Shown: piece after piece, positions 50,051 to 61,350 of the stretch | How the letters are laid out: each line of letters opens with the position of its first letter | Numbering within the stretch: position 1 is the first letter of the stretch | Assembly: GCA_032209605.1 (NCBI GenBank) | Contig: JASFXZ010000003.1 | Location: 5,458,807 to 5,522,806, forward strand | From: Mactromeris polynyma | Lineage: Eukaryota; Mollusca; Bivalvia; Venerida; Mactridae | DNA: 64,000 nucleotides | Direction: 5' to 3' | Translations under genes and position numbers: made by a program | The notes under the pieces: model-generated | Seen by the model: the letters and a program-made list of their open reading frames with translations, nothing else | Databases searched by the model: none | What the model was told of the DNA's origin: nothing

Positions 50051-53000
50051 AAACAAAGACCTACTCTTCATCATCATATTGCATCCCGAACTGAATTTAA
50101 CACAGTAAGTAAACAATTTATTAGTTTCTAAGTTGCAGGACTCTACGACATCTAAACAATAATTACATGTAATAAGATTATAATATATGTTTTTTTCGCT
50201 ATTTTGCTTTTCGATTTAAACACTTCTTTGTTTTTAAATGGAAAAAATGTTCGATCAAACCTGTGAATAAGTAAATAATTTGACATATAACTGTTTTTCA
50301 ATTTTCGTAATGAATAACAAACAAACTGTTTCACATAAAAAGTGCACCAGGACACTGTAACAAATGAACAAAACAAAAAATCATAAATCTATAATACTGA
50401 AGAACCTATTTTTGAATAAACAGAAAAACGGCCATTATTTAACTGTAATGTATATTTAAAAACGCACATTTTTTTTAAAAACTTCACTTCTTTAAATTTC
50501 ATTTTATCACTTTTGAAACTAAAATTACATGTCGATTGTCATGAAAGGAGTAGGTTCTTTGGTTACAGAGACATTAAGAAGAAGGGATGTTGCGTACACA
50601 TGCAATAATATCATGTCAAGTTCTTTTTTGTATCCTAAAAGTCATTTAATGAAAATTTAGAAATCCCACACAGTGCGTAACTAAATGTGCCGAGTATATA
50701 TTATTCAACATTGCTTACATGATATTATTTAACATTGCATTTAAAGTTTTATATTATGTGATAAAGCATGGTTATGTTTGTGTATAACGGAATACAGTAT
50801 GAGTGTAGATGTATTATAGATATAAATTTGATCATATATAAAATGCATATAATATATAATTGTAACATACAAATCAAAGAGTGTTTGTAGGGTGCGAATA
50901 GCAATATTTTCATTATGTTATTATCGAGTATATTTGCTTTCTAATTTTGTTTGTTATATAATGTTATTATTTTCTGTGCATTTTATAGTTTCGTAGGCTA
51001 CATGGTATATTAGTGTATGTTTCAGGCCTCAGTTAGTGTGCCTCGTAACACAAACCCTTTATTATTATTAATAGTAATATTGTAAACACGTTATACCTTT
51101 GACTATTTACTAATATTGTTAAGATGACTTCATTTCTTTCTAACTTAACTTTTATTTCAATTCTTTCAGCCACAAAGAGAAACAATGGCGAATATTCCGT
51201 TTAAGTTGTCAGCGTTAGCTATCTGTTTTTTGGTGCATGCTTGTGCTGCCTATGGTAAGTCATGTATTTTACATTGAATGGGCATAGCATTGTTACAGTG
51301 TTCCGTTATGACCGTCATTTAAGTGCGTAAAACAGAGAGAATACGTAACTACGGGGAACGCCACATACACAAGACAATACCTCCCCACGCAGACCTCAGG
51401 AAAAACAACAATCCACAAAACATAACGCACCTAAGGAGGTCAAACGTTACACATATTAAGGAACAGAGGCACAAGGAACGGCCCAACAGACCATAAGGAA
51501 TAATTAAGAGTATCAAAGTGGACAGTAAAAGGAGGGGAGGGGGGAATTAATGGATGGAAAAGCTCACAGGACAATTCAAGACAACTGGCCACAATAGGCC
51601 AAAATTGGGCAGGAAACACTCTGAACACTGTATAAAGTGACATAATTGCATAGGGGAAAGGGTCATATGGTGACAATATGGCAACACAATAATGTGATTG
51701 CAACTGTACAATAAACATTGTTTAATGCCCTGCCTACCAACAACTTAGAAATGGTTTATTTGATAGAGCTAAGGATTTTAGATACTTTGATTTTCACATC
51801 TTATATGGCTCTTTTCTTTTAGCGCAGTTTTTAGGCTATTAAAACTTAGTAGTCAAGTTTAGTGCCAGTCTCTCAATTTTTAATTAATTTATTTGTATTG
51901 ATATTTACCTCTTTTCAGATTGTAAATAGAATGTCTATAATTACTGTGCCATAGTCTCTTGTAATTCTTATAGAATGGTCTTGCATGAATATTTATGTAT
52001 TATTTTAATGAAATGTAGTGTTATATGCAAGAATGAGACGTTAATAAAAGGTATATATATTTAATAAAATATATATATATACAGTAAAACTTCGAAACCT
52101 TGAACTGCCGTCGGACCTAGCAATTAGTTCGAGCCATCTATTGTTCGAGGCATCTACGGTATACGCGTATATGTCCTAACTGACAGTCGCCGGTGCAAGT
52201 GTACTAAGCATGTTGAACACACGTTTTGTTTTCATACTGAATGCACGTCGATCAATAAACGCAGCATTATTCATAATAATAATAATTAAAAAAGAAATGA
52301 AAGGAAAGCAAAAATGATTACCTGTGGGAACTTATTCTCTCTCGTTTATACGCATGAATTGTCTGTCATATAGTACATGTACAATGGAAACTCCCTAATC
52401 CGGAAACTCTCCAGTCCGGAAACTTCCTGGAACCGGACTATTTTCTCGGTCTCGTTCTAGTTCCTCCAATACGACATATAAAAAAATCTCCCACAGTCCG
52501 GATCCTCCCTTCTCCGGAATCCGAACGAATTCTTCTGTCCGGATTGTTATTTTACACGTAAAATAAATCTCCCAAAACCGGACGATAATTTTCCGCAAAA
52601 CTACGTCAGATCGTATAATGACTGAGAATTGAGAGAAGGCATAATAATTTATTGTCTCTATGTCTCTATGAATATAGACCATTAGACCTTATCATCGTAT
52701 GCATTCCGTTTTGATTGAAACAAGGTAAGACCGGGTACGAGGTGTACTTATTATGTAAACAATTTGAAAACATTGGATGTGAGCGCAGAAAAAGACCCAT
52801 TATGTTCACAAATCACAATTCAAAACGTTTACCCTAGATCATTATATTACTCTACGAAAAACCTATAGAAATGAAGCTATAGTGCATAGTTTCCAAGTAT
52901 GGCGTTTTCAAAATACATCGTACTAAGTGCATAGCTTGTTAGGTTTTATGGACGGTATAACGTCGTGAAACCCCCATACTTAATTTCAGCTATGTTTGAA

Positions 53001-56000
53001 ATCATTTGACATGTTGAATGAGTCATTGAAATATTTGCTTCAGATTGATATATCCACCTTATGCAGTGAAATTATCAAAATATAAATGAAATTAAAAAAA
53101 AAGAATGATCTAATACATTTTCTGCACTGTGTAATTTTGCTGTAATTTCTACATCTATTTAAGAATGAACTGTAGGTCAAAATCTTAAGTTAATTTTATT
53201 CAATGCTTTCATACAGTTTTAATTAAACGAGAGGCGTCTATAGCGGTGCATATTCTGAAGAATCGGATTTTCTGCATTTCTATAACGAATAAACAAATTA
53301 TATCAACCAAATTTAACACAGCATGTATTTTGCATATCGCGTCTTCCTTTTATGAAAAGAGCATAAATGTGTTGGTCTCTTATAACTTATGATTTTGTAA
53401 GGCTGTAACGAGTATCCGAGTACCCGAGTACTCGCGAGTCAAAGCAAAATATCCGACACAAATACTCGCCAATGCCGAGATCGCTGGATCGCGATTCAAG
53501 TGCAAAATTAATTAAAGAATGAAATAAAATGATTTAATTCAATGCAAGCAAGTATTGCGATGTTTTAAAATAAATAATAATGCATTGCTTATCCGAAATA
53601 TCCGAAAAACGTTACACTGTTGCAACCGGAAGTCGATTCATGCAGAGCTAGCATTCAATTAGTTGTGCGGTGTTCGAATGAATAATGCTGTCTCTCAAGG
53701 TTGACGATTTATAATGTTTTAAAAAGTATACGCTTTAAGAAATTAGAAATAAAATGTCAGAGCACGTAAGAAATTATAAAAAGAAGAACTACGATATCAA
53801 ATGAAAATGCGAAATTTCGTGTAAAGAAAGCTATCATAAATTATCGTCTGCAGAGTGCAGTAAATGTCAACATGGCATCTTCAAATCCACGGTACAGAAA
53901 TGCACCAGCATCGTTTACTTCCAAAATTTATTCTGTATTCTGTAAATGAAGACTGTTTTTAAACGTTTTGTAGCATAAAACATTAAAAATGAGGTTTTAG
54001 TTATGTTTATTTTATTCATTTACTTTCATATGTGTATTGCTATATATACCTAGTGAATCGTGAATCGATTCGTGGATCGCAAGACAAAGATCGCGATTCG
54101 AATCGGATCGCCCTTTGTCTGGCGATACACAGCCCTATGATTTTGGGCCATAAATTGAATCTTCAAGTTTACATAAATTTTGTGAAATATAGTAGCTTAA
54201 ATTACTCTGCAAAGTCGAATTAAAGAATGCATTTAGACATTATATATTACATCGCGATAACACAAACAACCTCAGGCGAACTTATTCAAATTACTGAAAG
54301 ATTTCTTGCCTACGGACATTCAATGGAGGAATCCTCTCCTGTCCGGAATCTCCTCTAATCCGAACTTTATATTTTGTCGGAAGGGTGTTCGGATTAGGGA
54401 GTTTCCACTGTATATGTACAACTGTCAAGTAATTATCACGAAGTGCGAATAATATGTGTCGCCAATCTTACCCGTCAACAAATATTAGTATATTAAGCGG
54501 TCAATGAAAATTGTATGGTTCGACCTATCTGTGGCGAACAATGAATGAAATGATAGCTAGGGACCACAAATCCTGTTCGAGTGTTCGACCTATCCCTTTC
54601 GAGTGATCTACTGTTAGATAATATGAAATAAGAAGGGGTTTCGCCGGGACTTAAGAACCTGTTCGAGGTATTTACTGTGTTCGAGCCAAAACTGTTCGAG
54701 GTTTCGAAGTTTTACTGTATATGTATATATTTTGTCGCGTCTGGAGCACGTTTCCATTATTGTGCTGTCGTAATGGTGTATCGTACAAGCTATCACTTCG
54801 TGGTATTTTCGTGTTACCGCCTTAATGCAAAATTTGCTTACGCGTAGAAAGATTGACACAGTAATATCAAGATGGCTATAACTAAACACCGTACAAATGC
54901 TGCATTCACATATTCTGTATTCAAAAGCATATTAGTACGATATAAAGACAATGTACACTGGTCGTCGTTTTGTAATGAAGTATTGTTGGTAAACTGTAAA
55001 TTAAACACAGTTATCAAATGTATCTCTCTTTTCAGACAACTGCATGGATTGGAGACTTCACAATCCGAATATAGGGAGTGGTCGATATCTGGTGGGAAAT
55101 GGAGAAGGACAATATCATGAAGTCTACTGTGAATTCTACAACGACAACGGTTACATGTTCATCCCGAAAGACATACCGGCATCCGTTAATGTGAATATGC
55201 AGCTACTAAATCCGTCAACGTCAGAGGTTCTCGTACGATATCGTTTTACAAATAACTCACAGTTTGAATCGAAACTAGCACAGATCAAGGAATATTCCAG
55301 CCAAGCTCTAAGCATTCAGTACAATGAACATCAAGATTACAAATCACCACGAAATAATGAGACCTTAGGAATGTATCTGTATCTTGGTTTCTTGCCTCTT
55401 TCCGTAGCTGGACAAAGAACAGTCCAGGGTTATCAAATTAACGGCAAAGATGCTACATTTACGAATTGCGATGCTAACGGCAACTCATATATGGCATTCT
55501 TTTTCGATAAAAACAAAGGCACACCGACAGGATACTACAAACGAGGTTACAGTGCGTTCATGAATAGTTGGATAGACAAAGGGAAGCCAACCACACACAC
55601 ACTCTCATCTGAGTATTTTTTTACGACTGAAATGCACATGGGCGGTTGTGGAGGTTACACACTTAGTGGCTACGGACCACAGTGCACTGTCGTGGGCGTT
55701 GCACTCGGCATGAAGTTTAGTAAGTGTCATTCGTATCTCCGTAGATTGTATGTAGTATCTTGGAATAGCTTGTCCAACACATAAAGAATTGTAGTATTTT
55801 TCAAATGCCGTTTACGGTGACACTTCCAGACACTTGTGGTATTTGATGAATAAAAAAAATAAATCATTTGTTATTCTTAACGCCCATCATCCTGGATGTA
55901 ATTCCAAACACTATACTCGTGTCTAAAGAATGTTTTAATGCCTTTTATGTTTATTCTTTTCAATGCAGTTACATAGTCAATTTCATACCTAATCATGTTT

Positions 56001-56068
56001 AAAAATAAATACAACTTTTCATTTCAGATCTTAAAATGCGAGAGGAATGTATTTGCAGTACAAAATAG
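50050..56068 (+). CDS. Secreted protein B, paralogue of gene A with extended cysteine-containing tail
   Basis: A noncoding exon ends at 50104 (donor GTAAGT). Coding exons are 51185-51254, 55036-55719 and 56028-56068, giving 264 residues. The signal peptide MANIPFKLSALAICFLVHAC AAY and the whole core match gene A. Differences are concentrated. Several Lys/Arg residues of A are replaced (RTNNKQ to FTNNSQ, SSQKLS to SSQALS, YNKHQ to YNEHQ, NAGKLG to NNETLG). This creates two N-glycosylation sequons (NNS and NET) absent from A. PQS becomes PQC, and a one-T difference in the last exon turns A's stop into KFNLKMREECICSTK. B therefore has seven mature cysteines against four in A. Intron 2 is 3.8 kb against 0.6 kb in A because of transposon insertions. 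The frame is intact and the splice sites are preserved, so it is probably functional. No family is assigned. Confidence 0.8.
51288..52079 (+). mobile_element. Insertion in gene B intron, possibly a LINE/SINE 3' part
   Basis: The A/B intron alignment breaks at about 51288. The inserted DNA starts with a GA-rich stretch (GGAGGGGAGGGGGGAATTAA) unlike its surroundings, has AATAAA near 51711, and ends with TTAATAAAAGGTATATATAT before the TA-flanked transposon. There is no long frame; the retroelement interpretation is tentative. Confidence 0.4.
52382..54410. mobile_element. Middle pogo-like element, TIR CARTGGAAACTCCCTAATCC, TA target site
   Basis: Left end CAATGGAAACTCCCTAATCC, right end read inward CAGTGGAAACTCCCTAATCC, both next to TA. 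Subterminal TCCGGA words are repeated at the left. It is inserted in the outer element and is about 1.28 kb without its own insert. Confidence 0.85.
53398..54135. mobile_element. Innermost hAT-like element with 10-bp direct flanks
   Basis: Flanked by perfect direct repeats TATGATTTTG (53388-53397 and 54136-54145). The ends GGCTGTAACGAG and, read inward, GGGCTGTGTATCG are weak inverted repeats. The inside has GAGTATCCGAGTACCCGAGT and GATCGCGATTCGAATCGG palindromic words. No transposase frame. Confidence 0.7.
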
Positions 56069-56593
56069 TCAAAATGACATCCTGATTGTGTTCAAGACGC
56101 GTGCGTTCAGATTCACCATGATCCGTTTGTTTACCACGGCACTTCCTCGTGAAATTGTGAAATCCTTTGCCGTAGCATTGATATGTTATATTAGAATTTA
56201 CATCACGAAATAAGAAAACAAGACATAAAACAATCTTTCTGTTACACTGATGACATCCGGAATCGAAAACGTATTCCCAACCTCTTTTACTAGATTTACA
56301 AAAGTTTAAAACGAAGAGATGTAGAATATTATGTAAGATAACACTCTTCTCCCAACTGTCAATGAATTATCGAATTTCGATTTTATTTACTTTTTTAAAA
56401 TTCATATCTGTGTTATGTATTTTACTAGCATTGTAACATCACACGTGTATTGACTATTTCTACGAAATTAATACAATCATTTTCATGATTTCATGCTAAA
56501 TCTTATACCATCTTGTTTTTAATATATCTACACTACGCGAATTGAAATTGTGTCTTGTATGTATGTATGTGTGTATGTGTGTGTGTGTGTGTG

Positions 56594-57387
56594 TATGTAC
56601 GTATGTACGTATGTACGTATGTACGTATGTACGTATGTACGTATGTACGTATGTACGTATGTACGTATGTACGTATGTACGTATGTACGTATGTACGTAT
56701 GTACGTATGTACGTATGTACGTATGTACGTATGTACGTATGTACGTATGTACGTATGTACGTATGTACGTATGTACGTATGTACGTATGTACGTATGTAC
56801 GTATGTACGTATGTACGTATGTACGTATGTACGTATGTACGTATGTACGTATGTACGTATGTACGTATGTACGTATGTACGTATGTACGTATGTACGTAT
56901 GTACGTATGTACGTATGTACGTATGTACGTATGTACGTATGTACGTATGTACGTATGTACGTATGTACGTATGTACGTATGTACGTATGTACGTATGTAC
57001 GTATGTACGTATGTACGTATGTACGTATGTACGTATGTACGTATGTACGTATGTACGTATGTACGTATGTACGTATGTACGTATGTACGTATGTACGTAT
57101 GTACGTATGTACGTATGTACGTATGTACGTATGTACGTATGTACGTATGTACGTATGTACGTATGTACGTATGTACGTATGTACGTATGTACGTATGTAC
57201 GTATGTACGTATGTACGTATGTACGTATGTACGTATGTACGTATGTACGTATGTACGTATGTACGTATGTACGTATGTACGTATGTACGTATGTACGTAT
57301 GTACGTATGTACGTATGTACGTATGTACGTATGTACGTATGTACGTATGTACGTATGTACGTATGTACGTATGTACGTATGTACGTA
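56594..57387 (+). repeat. Perfect (GTATGTAC)n microsatellite, about 99 units
   Basis: Uninterrupted 8-bp units after a (TATG)n and (GT)n lead-in (56558-56593), ending in (TATG)n at about 57387-57398. Translated in any plus frame it gives an endless YVRMYVCT repeat, which is not a protein. The matching place downstream of gene A has only (TATG)5. Confidence 0.95.
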
Positions 57388-57848
57388 TGTATGTATGTGA
57401 ATATATGTATAATTCTATGTCATATTATGTTGGCTTAAATATGTTGTTTTGGAATGGTAATATGTAATCTATGTCATCATTTTGCGGTTTATTGGATACT
57501 CTGTCTCTCCCGAGAACGCATTTAAAATATCTGTAATCTTTTATGACTATTTAGAAAACAAATAAACATAAACATTAATATTTATATCTCGAAATAATGA
57601 AATTTGTAAAATTCACAAACCCAAATTACATGCTTTCTCGCCATTTGTCACGCTGCTTATTACTGTAAAAAAGATTATTGCTGCTCCGTAAAAAAAACTT
57701 TTCAGTGTTAAATATGCCAATAAATATTTTTATCTATCTATGTACCTGTATACATATCAATGTATGTTTTTTCTTGTGTATGTGAGATCATGGACATGTC
57801 TTATTTTCTAAATAATCTTTCTATCGATCATTCTATCTATGTTAAAAT

Positions 57849-57854
57849 AATAAA
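57849..57854 (+). other. Poly(A) signal downstream of gene B
   Basis: AATAAA in GTTAAAATAATAAAGCATG, conserved with the one after gene A (43629-43634). If used, the 8-bp microsatellite lies in the gene B 3' untranslated region. Confidence 0.4.
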
Positions 57855-57859
57855 GCATG

Positions 57860-59950
57860 TAAACTTTTCAGAATATTTGTCTTCATTTATGATTCTGATA
57901 GATGGCTTAGTCAAGCAAAGTCAAAAGGTTTATTTGCATAAACAAAAATGTTCATTGCAAAAAAAGAAACAAAATACAAAACAAAACCATATGAATATAT
58001 ATATATATATATATATATAGGTGGTGAAAAGTGAACACATTACAAAAATAGCAACATTTACGAACATGAATGGTGAATACTCACCACAAGTGTAAAGTAC
58101 AAATACTACAGTCTTCTGTACATAAATTAAAAAGATACAACCAGATGATACGAGCCGACACAGCCGAAATACATTTATCATTTTAATATTTCTAATACAA
58201 TTTTAGATATTGCATATCCGAGTATATATCTATTCGGTATATGCTTATTTTATTTGTTGAAATGTAGATATCACATAAACAAATATATTAATGCATATTA
58301 CACATATGACAATATAATCACACTACAGATATTCTAATACAAGTCATAAGATTCTAAGATAAGGGTCGGGCACCAATTTTTGCCAACAGTAGTAAACGAA
58401 GGTTCCCCATGTATATATTTGTCTATGTGTATTTCTCGTGTATCATTATTCACAGCAAGCTTACGAGACGCAGTTAACCGCTTTTATTATACAATTTGCT
58501 TGTTAACAGTCTAGCACTACTCACAATTGTACAGACCAATCAGGATCTAGTATTAAATTTTGTACCGCGGGTAAAAACCCACAGCGAATTCCAGATTATG
58601 TCTGTCGTTCAAGCTATTTTGACCAACCTGGGAAGAAATATATTTACAAAAGATGTGATACACCAAATCACCTGGTGAAAAAACGTAACCTTTGTCGGAA
58701 ATGTATTAAATGAACTGGAGATAAAACGAGTTGTTATCTAAAGATTAGTCCGGTATTTAATAATGAAGTACTGTCCTTTCTAAATTCAAGATTATCTGAA
58801 CTTTACGAAAATGATTGTACTGTAAAGTTTGTAAGTTGTACTTGTCTGAAATGGTGGCCATTATGAAATCAGGGGACGTTACTTCTGTGGAAACATGGCC
58901 AATTTAATTACAGGACGCAACTCTTTCCTTTCTTGGCTTCCATTTGGAAAACAGGGGACATTACTCTTGCCTGGATTGGCGGCCGCCCTGAACGTAGGGA
59001 AAGTTACTATTTCTGGAATATGGTCAAATATAACAAGGGACATAACTTTTACCTTACTCTGTCACCATTTTGGAAGCATGGACGTTGCCGGAATGTTGGT
59101 CAGTTGAAACACTGAAACATGGAATAATTGCGCAAAATTTAATTGGTCGTCATTTTGAAACTGGATGAAAAAACGACATAACTCTAACTTTCCATGACTG
59201 CAATGACTGTCATTCGCAGTAAGAAAAAACTCTTATTATTCTAAAATAGCGACACCCATTACTACTGATGACAAATGGGGACATATCTAACCGTACTCTC
59301 ACCTTCTTGACCAACATTCCCATTAACAGTTACCTCCCCTTCTTTGGAAATGAGGATTGTAGTTGTTGTTAGTTTGAACCCCACATCGGGAACACTTTCC
59401 CCTTGCTTTACGATATCACTAAGCCGAAATACTTGGATTAAGATACTTGACAATGGTTCATCATGATTAATCAGTTTAGAATTAATTATTATCTCAACTT
59501 CCTTGGAGTAAACATACAAGAATATGCTAATCCACTGTACGAAAAAGAATACATTTCAATAAAAACAAAATCTTGGACAAAAATTGCTCGATTGTACATC
59601 ACAGATGCAAGTCAAGTACAAATTGCAGACTGAAACGTGTCCGCATATACTTAATTCTGACTCTCTCGTATATGGAGCGAATATTTGCGGAGATTGAAAA
59701 GCGCAACTCAGATGAAGAAACAGTATAAGGGATGCAACTGCAGTTTGTCCGACTACTAACCTACCCGCAGTTTTAACCCCAGGGGAGATAACTGGTGCGA
59801 GAATTTTGTCCAAATAAGAACAGAGGTTATTTTCCGTGAATAAATATAAAAGGCCATACGGATGGGCGTACTTTACAAAGGAAGCCGCTGCGTCTCATTC
59901 AAAAGCTGTGTAGTTAGTATTCTTATACAAACGATGTAATAAACAATAAA
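57860..59950. other. 3' flank of gene B, duplicated from 43.6-44.9 kb
   Basis: Collinear with the gene A flank up to about 59280, including the AAGTCAAAAGGTTTATTT tail and the AAACAGGGGACATTAC block. It has an added (AT)n run at 57999-58018. From 59280 to 59950 no feature is supported. Confidence 0.6.
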
Positions 59951-59951
59951 T

Positions 59952-60018
59952 ACAGTAAAACCTCACTAAAAGACCATCTCAATAATAAGATCACCTCAAA
60001 ATTAAGACCACAATTTTC
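59952..60018 (+). mobile_element. Broken CAGTAAAACCTCA-family MITE at the duplication edge
   Basis: Starts TACAGTAAAACCTCACTAAA and stops after ACCACAATTTTCAA, where homology to 33.80 kb begins (AAAGACATTACTAGCA here, AAAGACATTGCTAGCA there). Confidence 0.75.
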
Positions 60019-60470
60019 AAAAAGACATTACTAGCAATTTTTCATAATCTATGGCCGTTTGACAGAATCAGTTGTTCATGTATTTCTCAATTGACAACTG
60101 TATCGTAGAAGCCCTAGTTGAATCGCTTGTTGTTTTGTTGATGTTGTTTTTTGTTTATTTCTCATCTGTATATTCTGGACCTGGACAAGTTTGTTTGTTC
60201 ATTGTCATACAAATATAAATATAGCATATTCAAAATAATTTAATGTACAAATCAAATAAACGGTTCTGTTCTGTTCTGACAATGTTTGATGGTTTAATTA
60301 AGATGTACGTCAAATCGTCACTCAGAACACCGACGCGATGAGGACTAACCCTATTTACATATTCAAATTCTCTTACAGATGCAAACGTATAATGCACAAA
60401 ACGGTGATTGTCAGAAGTCAGATTTGGAGAGTAACATGACAAAACAATTTATCCCACGTAGGTTCAAATA

Positions 60471-60649
60471 CAGTAACACCTCACTTAAAGACCACCTCAA
60501 TAATAAGATCACCTCAAAATTAAGACCACAATTTTTAAGTCCATTTTCACTTTTTTTGCTCTTAATTCACCCACATTATTAAGACCACCTGAATAAGAAG
60601 ACCAGTTTTCAAGAGTTCCAAAGGTGACCATGTTATTGCGGTTTTACTG
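60471..60649 (+). mobile_element. CAGTAAAACCTCA-family MITE, duplicate of the 34287 insertion
   Basis: Same position relative to exon 2 (13 bp after the donor) as in copy 1. TIRs CAGTAACACCTCACTTAAAG and GCGGTTTTACTG. Confidence 0.85.
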
Positions 60650-61143
60650 TATATATCTTAGTATTTTGTAAAAAAAATCCTGAGTGCATTTTTAGCATAC
60701 GGTATCATTCTGCCAGAATGTGTTTACACAGAGATAAAACATATCTAACTCATTACGCTCATGTGGGCAGTTGGCTCAGTAAGTTGAAGAAAAAGTGGTT
60801 GTCACATGCAAATTTTCTCAATTATCACATATTTGGAAATTACTCCTATAAGGACTTATCAGTTTTGCCTATCAAAATGGCTGATGATTAAGAAAAAGGG
60901 AGGTAAATATTGTAGGTGTGGGAACTATCTATTGCGCCTAAGTTACAAACATAACGTTTATACACCTTATATAATATAATATAAATGATCACAGTTGAAT
61001 ACAATACAATGTAACAATGACACAATGGCAACGTTTGGAAGTTCAGTACATTTGATTGCTATAAATTAAACATTTTGCAAATTTCAAGAATTGTAAACGT
61101 ACATAAGACAAAATTATATCATTGACTTGTATTATCATTTATT

Positions 61144-61350
61144 ATATGAGCGCCGCTGTACGATTTCCAACCTCTTCTTTAAGTGACGTCATTTCAAGAA
61201 AAGCTCACATGTGACGTCACAATGTTCTGACAGCAAGCAATATTTGCCCCATACGGTTATATGAAAACGAAGTAACCATATGGAGTAAATATTGTTTCCT
61301 GCTTGCAAATATTGCCATCACATATTGAGTTTTCTTAAAATGACGTCACT
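61144..61350. mobile_element. CRE-containing MITE next to pseudogene exon 3
   Basis: TATGAGCGCCGCTGTACGAT, CTTCTTTAAGTGACGTCATT at the left and TTTCTTAAAATGACGTCACT at the right, with a third CRE-like GTGACGTCAC at about 61211. It matches 4802-5049 through GCCCCATACGG and GGAGTAAATATTGTTTCCTG. Confidence 0.75.

Larger units (their letters stand above)
52082..54717. mobile_element. Outer pogo-like element, TIR CAGTAAAACTTCGAAACCT, TA target site
   Basis: Left end CAGTAAAACTTCGAAACCTT GAAC; the right end read inward is CAGTAAAACTTCGAAACCTC GAAC, with TA on both sides. Subterminal GTTCGAG/CTCGAAC words are repeated. Without the nested insert it would be about 0.6 kb. No transposase frame. Confidence 0.85.

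Noticed and set aside
56542..57467. Three long overlapping open frames of about 280-305 codons, all MYVCTYVR repeats
   Set aside because: They are the translation of a pure 8-bp microsatellite; every plus frame is open because the unit lacks stops.
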